From Rhynchonema sp. JSB1_4 (taxonomy: Eukaryota; Nematoda; Chromadorea; Monhysterida; Xyalidae), in the NCBI GenBank assembly GCA_030248065.1, contig JASAMV010003611.1, positions 1 to 64,000 on the forward strand: a stretch of 64,000 nucleotides of DNA. Direction: 5' to 3'. How positions within the stretch are numbered: position 1 is the stretch's first letter; each line of letters opens with the position of its first letter. Below, one piece after another: positions 32,789 through 43,242 of the stretch. Made by a program: the position numbers and the translations under genes. The notes under the pieces are model-generated. The model was not told where the DNA came from. It did not search any database and saw only the letters and a list, made by a program, of their open reading frames with translations.

Positions 32789-34263
32789 TCAAGTGCACGT
32801 GCCACAACTTTTCTCACAGTTCTTGGCAACGTGATAGTTGTGCTTATCCTTGCAATATGCAACCAGGTCAGCGCAGTTGTCGTATCTGTCGAAGCACGCT
32901 GAAACGTCAAAAGATTATTGATCGCGGAATGTGTGCGCAAGTGAAGAATGCAATGTTATGTAGTTCGTTTGTTGGTTCGGGAACGGTATGACTATAAATT
33001 GTGAAATTGTCCAATTCATTTGGAGAAGGCTATTGGAGAGCCGCAATCAGAATTGCTGCTTATAGCTCACTACGTCGTGTCCGTATGATGAGCACCATTC
33101 ATGACACACACAACATCAGAAGTTCTCACTTGGTGCATCCTTACAGCTCTGACAACATTTCTCTTTGATGTCCGCGGAGAAACAATGTCGTTTCAACTCA
33201 GCGCAATTTGTCCATTTATCGATACAGTCTGTAAAGTTGAATATGTTGTTGACACGGGTGCTTTTGGAATTTATTTATGGTAATTTATCAACTGATAAAC
33301 CGATCAAGCTTATAAAACCGAAATGCCAACAAGACTGGCCCCGGATGAGAGGCTCGCCTTCTACGCCCCCTTCAGTGTCTGTGCTCCCAGTCGGGGTTTT
33401 GCCGTTGCACGTGGCACAACAGTTCTCTTGTTTGTCCTTTTTGTGACACCATTGTTTCAGATCGGCGCAATTGGTCCACTTGTCGATGCAAGCTGAAAAA
33501 ATGATAGTCCATCATTCTGATGGAACTTTCCATCACTCTGATGGAACTTCAGGCGGACAAGTTTAAAGGAATAAATGTCAAGGGGACGATTCATGCAATA
33601 GCCGACTAACGTGTCCCATTACATCCGCACTTCTTGTCCCTCTTGCCCGCATCGGGTCCACTCGTCCATGTCAGGCCCGTTTCGTAGCACACAACGTGCC
33701 TGCCAGATCCGCACACACTCACACCCTGTGATGTGCAGTCTTTCCCTTCCGTGCAACCTGTGCAAGAAACAGAGAGGTATTCAACACCACATTAAATTTG
33801 AAAGATAATGTAAATGCACCGCAGAATGCCAAATAAGTCCCTCGTCCCGAATAAGCCCTCAGAGATGGCTTATTCGGAACTTTTTCCGAACAGTCCCCAT
33901 CTATTGACCTTTTCAGTTTGCTTGGAAAATAATTATTTTTGAATCTCCATCCCATAGTGAGTTCCAGGCGACTTATTTGACATTTCTCGGTAGCCTGTTG
34001 GAATTTTCAGAAAACTACAACCCGAATGTACGCGTTTATGCTTGTGCACATGGTTGCGAAGTCGCTGGTGATGTTTGTGGATTTTGTGAGTTCGCTGATG
34101 GCCTGCATGTGTAAAAAAACTCTCTGTGATAAAGATGTGGGGCTTTATCACGCAAACAATGTGCGAAAAAATAGTACATGTAACCTCTGGCTTCAGTCAC
34201 TTCAAGGATTGAAATAACTGCAGTTGCAAGGACAACGCAAACAATGATTTTGGTACCACACAT
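32789..34263 (-). CDS. Gene H: secreted protein SP-His-F-S-S-S
   Basis: Exons on the minus strand: signal peptide 34185-34263 (MCGTKIIVCVVLATAVISIL), His/basic-rich exon 34022-34102 (GHQRTHKIHKHHQRLRNHVH), F 33611-33757 (CTEGKDCTSQGVSVCGSGRH), ShKT 33319-33492 with a Thr/Gly/Glu linker, ShKT 33130-33228 (CIDKWTNCAELKRHC...CCQSCKDAPS), terminal ShKT 32789-32898 (CFDRYDNCADLVAYC...CEKSCGTC, T, TGA). The sum is 690 nt = 229 residues, if the weak donor at 33318 (GTTTTA) is right; the other junctions are well supported. The terminal ShKT has all six cysteines. It is paralogous to gene G in its first two exons. Three consecutive ShKT modules are unique in the cluster. Extracellular; function unknown. 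Confidence 0.7.
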
Positions 34264-34520
34264 GGTGAATCCTTAAAGTCGTTTTATCCAAATGTTGCAT
34301 TGGTTGCAGGGGTTAAGTCTAAAAACCGACTAAAAATGAAAAAATATTTCTGTCATAAACCTACTATCTCTAATGCGAAGACAGGGTGTTATGCCGTGCT
34401 GTTCCACACCCAATCGTTTGCACCTTATTTTGATGAAGTCAACTGGTTTTTTGATTTTCTTCGACGCTTTTTCTACATCACTTGAGACCGAGAAATATAG
34501 TGTGTTTGTGTTTTATTTCA

Positions 34521-36740
34521 TCATGCATCGTGCTGAATGACGTTTTTGATTTGATCACACATGTGTGTTAGAGAGTCAAGTAAATAACTGTTTTTCCCCC
34601 CGTTCTTTTTTTTAAAAAAAAAACCCCCCCGATGTTTGTCCCCAAACATCACAAAATGCGCGCGCCCCGCCCCCCCTCCCCGCAAACAAGCCCCCGCAGG
34701 GGGGCGGCGCCCCCACGGCCCCCCCGCGCGAGGGCGCACATGAGTGGTGCGGGTTCCGTGCTGTTCGGTGTTCAAAGAACCACCACGCGTAACAGCTGTT
34801 ACTATCCTTCCGTCGGGTCTAGACGACAGAACGAGTTCCACCGGAATAGACATTATCGACGGGCGTTTCACATCCCCTTCGAAATGACCCAATCGGAGAT
34901 TGTAGTCAGCCATCCTCAACTCTCCCTCCGGTTCGAAGTATACACACTTCACGATCGGTTCGTACAGTACGTCGTACTCACGTTTCTGTTTAGTTTGGTT
35001 GGGACCTCCAGTAGCACTTTCAGGCGTGCCACAGCCTGCTTCATCCTGTTGGCTGCTCATACACTCTTCAACTGAGGCACCATGCCACAGGGATTGCGTC
35101 TTTCCGACTGGCACTATACGCATCGACACACTGACGGTGTGCGACTGCACTGGGTAGTCCAGTTCGGGTAGGTCGGAGTACCGTGTGCGTTCTCTGAGCG
35201 CATTCTCAAGCACATTCGGCATGGACAACATCGGGTCCTCATTCCGACACATATCGTTGTATAATCCACAAGTCACGGGTTCGGAACCCTCTTGCAGTGG
35301 CATGCCCGGACTGTGGCGGTCTCCATATGGTAGCACTCGTATCGGCACTCGGTTATCGAGTATCTCGCCCCACAGGTCAAACAATTGACGCGTCTTGGCG
35401 GATCTCGGATCCCGTGCGCTCTCGATCTCACACAATCCGCGAACCTCGGCGAGACACCGGCCATCAAACTCGCACAAAGGCTCATACGTCAGCGATATCA
35501 CGTTCAAATACTCCGAAATCCTGGATGCAAGCAATCTATCATGCGGTAGCTCCTCCGCATACAACCATTTCAACAGATGGTCACTGTATCGGTGCGTGGT
35601 GAACACAATGTCAACCACTTCTTCATGCAACTGCCACGGTTCAGCGAACCTGGGTGCATTCAACCAATCCTCTTGCCACGATACCTCGAGTATCTGGTCT
35701 TCATCGAGCTCCTCCTGCGAGTACAGATCGAGCACGTTCTCCCTGGTCGATTCTGACTCAGACTGATATCTCTCACGAATCCGTGTGCGTCCGGAATCCG
35801 TATTCGAACTCACGTAGCGGACCTGTCGCGCCTGTTGCGCTCGTCCGGCTTTCTGCCCTTGCGACACTCGTCCAGTGTCCTGCCCTTTCACTCCCGGCTC
35901 GGTGGCCGCACAACTCTCATGCGCCTTATGCGCCCTTTCCTCTTTCGGACCCTCCGGTCCCTCATTCGCATGGGCTCCCTGCCCTTCCTTCACACGGGCT
36001 TTCTGCCCCTCCGTTGTACGATCCTGTCTCTCCTCCACTCGGACTCCATGTCCCTTCTCCGCACGGATCTCCTGCGCCCTGCGCGCCCGTGCTTCCTTCA
36101 ACCATTCATCGTACAACACCTGCGCCCGCAGCGCCTGTTGAGCACTCAAAAGCTCCGTCCGCCTGGACCCAGCATGGAACCCCTGCGCTTCCTGCGCTTG
36201 TCCAGCTCTAATGTCCGGTCGGTACACATTTCCATCCGTCTGTCGAACATCAGCTAGCTCTGACCGCACGGACCTAGCGTGGAACTCCTGCGCCGCCTGC
36301 GCCTGTCCAGCTTTCGTGTCCGGTCGGTACACGTGCCTAGCTGACTGATCCGATCGACCACAGTTGCGGTCCCCTGACTGATCGGTAGCCGCGCTCCAGC
36401 GGTCTTTGAACTGAGTGACTCCCGCATCCGACCCCTGGTCCTTCGACTTACGGTCGATGCATTCCGAAAACCCAAAAGCATGGTTCTCGATAAATGAAAC
36501 ATCACTGTCACTCTCATCATCATCCCAGAACTTCCACTCGGTCCCTCCGCGACCGATGGACAACACTGACTCGCCCGACTGACCTATCCATCCGCCTGTC
36601 TGTTCTCCCTGCCTCGGCGGACTGCTGCGGTCATCGGCGGTTCTCGTCCGGAAACTGTCGTCCGGCATTGTCTTGTTCGACCGGGAATTGACGTCCGGCA
36701 TTGGTTTGCGACGAACGAATTCGCCGACTGAAGAATGCAT
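34521..36740 (-). CDS. 739-codon intronless ORF with internal repeats, unknown
   Basis: Begins MHSSVGEFVRRKPMPDVNSR. It has an acidic stretch (DDDESDSDVSF), two 38-residue-type repeats (VYRPDTKAGQAQAAQEFHAR; VYRPDIRAGQAQEAQGFHAG), a long Ala/Arg/Gln/Glu-rich helical region (EARARRAQEIRAEKGHG...), then a globular-looking part (LYSQEELDEDQILEVSWQED; YEPLCEFDGRCLAEVRGLC; YDVLYEPIVKCVYFEP). The last about 60 codons run through poly-C/poly-A sequence and a repeat, so the real C-terminus is uncertain (probably before about 34760). GC content is higher than in the surroundings. It could be a gag-like protein of a truncated retroelement or a lineage-specific gene. No protease, reverse transcriptase or integrase motif was seen in the window. 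Confidence 0.45.
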   Translation of the reverse strand: MHSSVGEFVRRKPMPDVNSRSNKTMPDDSFRTRTADDRSSPPRQGEQTGGWIGQSGESVLSIGRGGTEWKFWDDDESDSDVSFIENHAFGFSECIDRKSKDQGSDAGVTQFKDRWSAATDQSGDRNCGRSDQSARHVYRPDTKAGQAQAAQEFHARSVRSELADVRQTDGNVYRPDIRAGQAQEAQGFHAGSRRTELLSAQQALRAQVLYDEWLKEARARRAQEIRAEKGHGVRVEERQDRTTEGQKARVKEGQGAHANEGPEGPKEERAHKAHESCAATEPGVKGQDTGRVSQGQKAGRAQQARQVRYVSSNTDSGRTRIRERYQSESESTRENVLDLYSQEELDEDQILEVSWQEDWLNAPRFAEPWQLHEEVVDIVFTTHRYSDHLLKWLYAEELPHDRLLASRISEYLNVISLTYEPLCEFDGRCLAEVRGLCEIESARDPRSAKTRQLFDLWGEILDNRVPIRVLPYGDRHSPGMPLQEGSEPVTCGLYNDMCRNEDPMLSMPNVLENALRERTRYSDLPELDYPVQSHTVSVSMRIVPVGKTQSLWHGASVEECMSSQQDEAGCGTPESATGGPNQTKQKREYDVLYEPIVKCVYFEPEGELRMADYNLRLGHFEGDVKRPSIMSIPVELVLSSRPDGRIVTAVTRGGSLNTEQHGTRTTHVRPRAGGPWGRRPPAGACLRGGGAGRAHFVMFGDKHRGGFFFKKKNGGKNSYLLDSLTHMCDQIKNVIQHDA
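34590..34745. repeat. Low-complexity poly-A/poly-C and GC-rich segment
   Basis: A run of T, A and C homopolymers is followed by GCGCGCCCCGCCCCCC-type sequence at the distal end of the 739-codon frame. It looks unlike either neighbour and may be a junction or a consensus error. Confidence 0.6.
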
Positions 36741-37716
36741 CGGTGCTGCGAATCAATCAAGCCACACCGATGAGTCGACGCGCGAATCAATCAAGCTTGT
36801 CGACTGGATTAGTAACCGAGGTTGCGAATCAATCAAGCTTCCCCGGACCGAAGTTGCGAATCAATCAAGCTTCTCCGGTACCTGATCTAGAAAATCTGCA
36901 AAAGCTGGAAGTCCCAGTCAGGTTAGGTTAGGTACATAAATATATAATACATGCAATAGGACGAATCACAAGCCAAAACCAACGTTGCGAATCAATCAAG
37001 CGTCGAAGGTTTTTTATTGGCCTGGAGACGAACGACCTTTTCCAATAGTAGGTCACTGTGGGTGAAGGCGGATAAGACTTTTTCAGTAACTACTAAAAGT
37101 GAAGATTGCTTATATAGTTTTTGGGACGTAGTGTCTAAGGATACATCACACACATAAGGTATGGATTATAAAAACAAGAAATATTACTGCACGCAAAGTA
37201 TGCAAATTTACCATACGACACACGCAAACAAGGAGAGACTTAATCCCTCACTCGAACGATCGCTAACCACTTCTAAGAACGTTACATAACACGGTCACGC
37301 AAGGGAACATCCACCGAACCGCTCATTTACGCAGGTTGACTCGCCCGCACGCATAGTGCTCCCCGCGCCCACCCCGAACCCCCCACCAACAGCCCCGCCC
37401 CCCTACTTCCCCTTGACTTCACGTGTCCCTCACGTGTCGTATTCCAAACGACAACTGGATACTACGCGTCGCGTAAACACTAACAAAACAGATATCCCCT
37501 CATAATTTGTGGAAGCCATATTTCTTGTTTTATTTAGCACATCAAAACATGAGCACCAAATAATGTTGATTTGATCATATTCATGAAGTTCCACTTGTAA
37601 ACAAGGCACACCATGGGAAAAATGATGGGAAAGGTTCTTGAAAGTTCAAGGAAACATTATTGACAAGGGTACCAAAGGGTAAAATTATTGCAAACCACAA
37701 AAAGATGATCAAAAAA
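36741..37716. repeat. Leader with five copies of GCGAATCAATCAAGC; otherwise no gene
   Basis: The 15-mer GCGAATCAATCAAGC occurs at 36748, 36782, 36824, 36856 and 36987, with unrelated spacers of 17-27 bp (the last about 116 bp). It precedes the ATG of the minus-strand 739-codon ORF. The remaining sequence to 37716 shows no gene. A CCCACCCCGAACCCCCCACC-type C-rich stretch lies near 37368. Confidence 0.7.
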
Positions 37717-40297
37717 TCACAACTGCAATCTTTCAGTTCCATCGACCGACGGCTGAGGGTTGGGTGATCGTCGTTGTTGTTGTGCAGCAGCAGTGGGCGG
37801 AAATACGGCCGATGTCGGTGGAGTCATCATCAGTCGGATTGAATTGTCGATTTCGAAATTCTCGACGCGACTGAAATTGATTTGTCGAAGTAAAAAAAGT
37901 TGAAAATACAATGTGAACTTTTGATTTTTTTACACGTCGATTGTGTTTTTGCTTGACGAAGCATGATCCATGTATAGTTTCCTGAGTACAATCGGGCTGG
38001 CTGCGATTAGATGAGGTGTGATGACATAAAACAAAGATCTATTTTCAAACGTCTTGGGATTAATGATGACGACCTGGCGCACCATCGGTCTTGAAAATCG
38101 GCCTTGCTTTAAAAATGCAAATAGAACAGCACCTATGCAAACTAAAATCTGGCTCTGAGTTCACCTGTTGGTAGTCAGATCGGATGCGGGACTCCAGCTC
38201 GGCAGACTCGATGCTGCGTTTTCACTGATTCTATTCACCTCGAGAAATGTTTCAAACTCATCCACATCCTTCCGGGGCATGAACGGACGCATTCCTTGAT
38301 AAATCAGGGAAGGGCTGTCAGAGCGGTCACGAAAACAGGTGCAACGACGGTGATGATGGGCATAAGAAGTTCGTAGTCTTCGCATTCGCAATGACGATGA
38401 CGTGGTGCGTGCACCGAACAGGTTAACCCCCGCACTAATGACTGACGATGGCTCAAAAGTATCGCAGTGAGCGTGCGTTCTAACAAACCTCTCACTGATG
38501 TTTCATTGTATTATTACGCGTGTAGATACTGATATCAATTATTGTGTGAATAACACAAAGACCAACTGGCGAGCAGATATTTGCGTTCGGGTCCATACAG
38601 CTCGAGCACTTTGTGCAGGAACTCCGAAAGCGGCATGCCCTCCTTCTTCCAGCGCAGTAGCAACTTGACGAAATCGCTCAGTTCGGATTGGGTCAGCGTG
38701 GCGAATGACTGAAACCAAATTTCCGACCTTTTTTGGAAACATATTGTTGTAGGTCTCATTTTACGATCTATATTTTTGAGCGATACGCAAATTTTTCTCC
38801 ATAAACGTGTTCACCATGTGTAAATATTCCTGTATCAGCTCCTGAAATCCGGCATTTGAATCGCTGGTCGCTGATGTTGAATATTTGCGTTGTTCACCGA
38901 ACAGAGCGTTCGGTCGACGGAAATGACTGAGATCTTGACGTGAACCGGATATGCTAGAATGAAATAAAATATAAATAGTTAACGTTTGGATCGGGGCATT
39001 AAAAGTTTAGTTGTGATCTCAAATTATTAGCAGGATAGTCCAAAAGCTCCTTGATTTCGAATGAGGAAAAAAAGCGGGATCATAAATTACTCACAAAGAC
39101 GGGCCCTCTGGAGTGACGTGTGAAGCGGAAGACACATGGGAACGACCGGAACCGAGGTCTGAAAGTAAGTCGATTGGTTTTCTGGTGAACTAGAGCACAT
39201 TACGCCGAAAAATATTGTTGAAAAAAAGTTTGGCAACAAAATATGATGAAAAAATTGGCTGGACAATGTTTCAATTGCAAGTCAAACGCTGCGTTAACCT
39301 CTTGACGGACTGCTGTGTCTTTGTGATGACGTTGACGGATGTTTCCTTTTCTGTTCATCGTGTCGCACGCTCGCTTCACTGAACACAGTCTGGAAACATT
39401 GGCCGAAACATGTGCAGATGGCACGCGCTGTGTCCTGAAACATCTGTTGTAATTTATAACATATTGCTGTTGTGATTATTAGAGAAACGCCAAAAGATTA
39501 TTTTTCCTGTCATGAGAAACTGACTCACCGTCAATTGGACATAAATGACGCACAAGTCTGAAATGTCCTTGTTACCGCCGATGTCACCGATTTTCATCGT
39601 GATTATGCTGTAGTTGTCCTCGAGAATTAGACCAATCGAACAAACCATGTGAATAGGCACCGTTAGGATCGGGCCCTAAATAAAAGTTCGGTACGGTTGA
39701 AATCATGGTTCGGGTTGTAGATGCATGCGGCAAATCGATTTTTTGCGTTGTTATCATGCCCCTCGTTTGGTTGCAGAAATAGGGTCCAACCGACGCACCC
39801 CTGAGCTCCCACTTGTCGCTTTCTCATGAATTCGTATCGAATATGGATTCAGGCCCAGAACGGCGTCGGATTGCACGGGACTGGTGAGATCGGCATCCTT
39901 GATCACGTGACCATCGCGCTGCAATTTGAGCAAGAATCATGGATTTTTACAAGCCGTGCGATCAAAAAAGCCAGTGGTTTTTCCGAAACGTCAACACAAG
40001 TGCTATAGTCCTTCGCCAGCTCATGGGACTCCTCCAATCAGTCGACCAGGGTCAGCCATACCTTGGCACTGTCCAACAAGCGCAATACCTCAGTTCGCGA
40101 TGATGAATCGAGATCAACGGGAATTTCGGGAATCAAACCGGCGTACTGGAAAAATATAAAAACTTGTGGATAAAAAAATCAATGTTGTAATAAAAACATA
40201 CGGCACGCACTTTGACATCGAATTTCGTAAAAGTTTCCGGTAGTTCAGGAACGGTCACCATAGCTGCCCACCACTGACTTTCTAAAGGCAAGGCAAA
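37717..40297 (-). CDS. CCM2: CCM2 (malcavernin) homologue
   Basis: Scaffold protein of the cerebral cavernous malformation pathway, with a PTB domain and a C-terminal harmonin-homology domain. Minus-strand exons include 40211-40297, 40062-40145 (SSRTEVLRLLDSAK), 39813-39918 (LNPYSIRIHEKAT), 39529-39675 (VPIHMVCSIGLILEDNYSII), a helix-like exon near 39310-39440 (ICTCFGQCFQTVFSEASVRH), short linkers near 39098-39165 and 38775-38955 (ELIQEYLHMVNTFMEKN), 38570-38710 (LSDFVKLLLRWKKE; LELYGPERKYLLA), 38164-38300 (MRPFMPRKDVDEFETFLEVN) and the last exon ending at 37717. The tail has a poly-Gln run. The YG..RK.LL plus RPF.P.KD...FE.FLE signature is what identifies CCM2. The join around 39930-40060 and the true first exon (upstream of 40297) were not resolved. 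It lies downstream of the ABHD12-like gene in the same direction. Confidence 0.8.
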
Positions 40298-41012
40298 CTG
40301 TGAAACAAATCGTTTGGTTACACTAAAACTAAAATATGGCACCCACAAATTTGAGGACCATGCAATCAGGCAGTGCTGCATGCACAAACAACACAACACT
40401 CATGAAATGAGGCAAATCGATTTTACCTTTATCAAAAATTAGGAATCATTTTTGAATGATTTTAATGCAGAATAACACACCGGTTATCAGAATAAACAAG
40501 TTTAGCAGCACGGTCATAATTTTAACACCGAATTAACGCATGAATCAAATGAAGCAATCGAAGTGATATATATATTGACAATTAAGAAGAGCTGCGCACT
40601 TCAGCGTGTCCAGGCAAGCACTGATTCAAATCAAATATCAGTATGTACAGGATTAATAAGATATCACATCAACAACATGTAAAAATACAGCCGAGAAAAG
40701 AGCAGTGGAAATGAAAGGACTTCAACATAGGTAACATTGCAATTTCACTAGAATGTTGTGCGTGATGAAATGAAGTATAAATTTCTCAAACTTCTGACTT
40801 GAAAGCACTCAAAACTTCAATGAAACATTTTGAACAAGATAATTTTTTTAGACATAAACTCGAATTATATTTTGATTGCACCTTCCCTTCCAAAAAAGTG
40901 AAAACTGTACAGTGAGCATAGAATCGAATGCTCAAATTTGTTCATAAAATTACATTTAGACTGAAGAATTAAAAAAACATCAGCAAACAATCGAGATGGA
41001 CATGAGAGGGAA
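40298..41012. other. AT-rich spacer between ABHD12-like and CCM2-like genes
   Basis: May hold the first exon or promoter of the CCM2 gene and the 3' UTR of the ABHD12-like gene. No clear coding exon, RNA or repeat seen. Confidence 0.4.
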
Positions 41013-42344
41013 TCAAGAATCTAAACATTTTCGGACGAAGTTTTTCATGAGCCTCGGCAATTCGGGTGCGCGACACATAAACTTGTGCTCATATTTGTGA
41101 TGTGCTTCAAACTCATGATATTCGACGGCCAATCCGAAAGTTTGAGCCGCTTTGAATACCTTTGCACCCAACTCAACCGGTACGACGTGGTCATCTTGTG
41201 CGTGCACAATCATAACGGGACATCTGACATCGCGAATTCGTTTTTCGGTCGCAAAACAGATCGGATCGGCATGAATCGGGTTCGAAATCAACCATCGAAA
41301 CCAGGGCAGCCAACGGAACGGCGTTGTTAATGGATGGTGTTCAACGACATCGTCTACATTGTTGAACGGAGCCTCGAGCACCAGACCCCGGGGTCGATTT
41401 ACAGGGTCCAGATCTGAGTCCGGCTGGAATAACTGACTGACCATTTCCGTGGCGATCGCCGTGCCGAGACTGTGACCCCAGACGAAAATTGGATTCGAAC
41501 CGGACCGAGCGGCGATCCAATTATAGAGACGACGTGAGTCCGAGACTACGCCTTCGGCTGTCGGGTGACCTGTGGATGAGGAAATGGGGATTAAATTAAG
41601 TGGCATGTGTTTTTATGTGGAAATCCTGATTATAAACTCCAAAGATGTCATCCGACGATCACCTTGTGCATCGCCTGTCCAACAAAACAGGCAGCAAAAA
41701 CAGATTTTCCGAAAACTTGAACTGCTGGCCGCTCTTGTTATCATGCCCAATGGGTGCTGACTGAACGGACGATTTAACGTCATTTCGTCCAATTTCATTC
41801 TCATGTCAACTTTCTGAATTCTCTAGTCAAGATCAAACAACTAACCGGTTGAATCTCCAAACCCCCGATAATCCAGCGTGAGCACATGGTATTGATTCTG
41901 AGCCAACAAATGATAGAGTTCCCTTCGATGGAACGCAGCGCGATCGAACGCGATTCCGTGCAGATAGAGCACAATTGGAATGTTCAGATCGGAAAGGGCC
42001 GCGTCCCAGTCCCAGTTCTCCGGCAGCTCGTTCTGGTGCATTTCGGGAATCACCTGCCAGACACCCAATCGAATATCGTCACCGTTTTCGATGTAGAAAT
42101 TTCGCGATAACGACAAATTGAAATGCACTTGCGGGTGGGTGAGGTTGGTGAACGGACGACGAACGAATGCGAGGAACATTATCGATCGACGGAATGATGG
42201 AATCATGCGAATGATGATTGGAATTATGAAATAGATCGATGCGAGACTGAGCAACACCCAGCGAATCGACACCAGCGCGATGTTGGCGCTGCTGGTGGTG
42301 GAGCCCATTTTTGTGATGGCAACTCGCATGACTGAAAATGGCAT
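41013..42344 (-). CDS. ABHD12: ABHD12-type alpha/beta hydrolase (membrane lysophospholipase)
   Basis: Two exons, 41846-42344 and 41013-41569, join in frame (1056 nt, 351 residues). An N-terminal hydrophobic segment (residues about 25-48, ALVSIRWVLLSLASIYFIIP) fits a membrane anchor. Alpha/beta-hydrolase signatures follow in order: LYLHGIA near residue 128, DYRGFGDS near 158, nucleophile GHSLG (Ser200), acid in HAQDDHVVP (Asp292 or Asp293), and the base in AHHKYEHKF (His324), followed by the family tail APELPRLM. ABHD12 in animals hydrolyses lysophosphatidylserine and related lipids at the ER membrane; that activity is inferred. The start could be MRVAIT a few codons downstream, since TTTTCAG precedes it and an upstream exon may exist. 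Confidence 0.85.
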
Positions 42345-43242
42345 TGAAATTGGGACTGGTGATGCACCTGGGCACCGAGCTGGGGTACTGACGATGCACG
42401 AAAGAAAATTAGCATAGCGTCAATTTTCAAGAATCTCCGGTTCCTTTCCAATCACTCAACGCATGTCAAGTGGCGAGAAAACGACAACGTTTGTGTTTGT
42501 GAGACAATCAGTGCAAAACGGCATGCATGCAATCCCAAAATCTAAATCCCTTAATTTGTAACACATTCAAAATCAGATTGATCACAATGATAGACAAAAA
42601 AAGGCCAAGTGCACCTGCCTGCACCGTTCCAAATTTTTGCAAAACTCGTGATTTGGCCGAAAAACCATGCGCCGTACCATGCGATGCCAAGCAACGGGCT
42701 CCCGTAATGTTGTACATGTGCAAAGTGCACATTTTCGGTCGCCTCCAGTAACACACCCAGAGCAAAAGTGACGTCGTTCACCTTGAAGATCAGGGTCACT
42801 TTAAGGGTCAGTCCCAGGTTCCGGAATGATTACGGTTGCGGGTTACGGTAGCTCAAAATTTTTGGATGGAAAACTAAAAACTTGGCTGACGCGTCGCTCG
42901 CTCGAGCGAGGAAAAGAAATTTCCGAATCCAATCCAAGGGTTTTTCTTATGGTTTTTGACTTCTCGGAATCTCAAGAGAAGCGATTGCTGAATAATCATG
43001 AAACCCACACGAAAAGGAATGCCGAAAATTTCTGAAAAAAGCTCTCAACTTTCAAGCTCATTTTTGGGACCTGATCATAGCCAGGCCAGGAAGTTGGTTT
43101 GGGGATTGTGACTGATGTGGCAACTGCGCAGTCCGCCGGCATTTCCTTTTGTGACACGTTCCTTGAAGCACATTTTTTCAGGGTGTCATAATAATCGCGT
43201 TCCTAATCCTGTCATTAAAATTGTAAATAAGGCGCCTCCAAA
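42345..43242. other. Divergent promoter region
   Basis: Between the ABHD12-like gene (minus) and the MATH/RING gene (plus). No coding exon or repeat could be supported; it should hold both promoters. Confidence 0.45.

Noticed and set aside
36748..37001. Possible CRISPR array (repeated 15-mer with spacers)
   Set aside because: Only five short repeats with uneven spacing, in a eukaryotic context with no cas genes.
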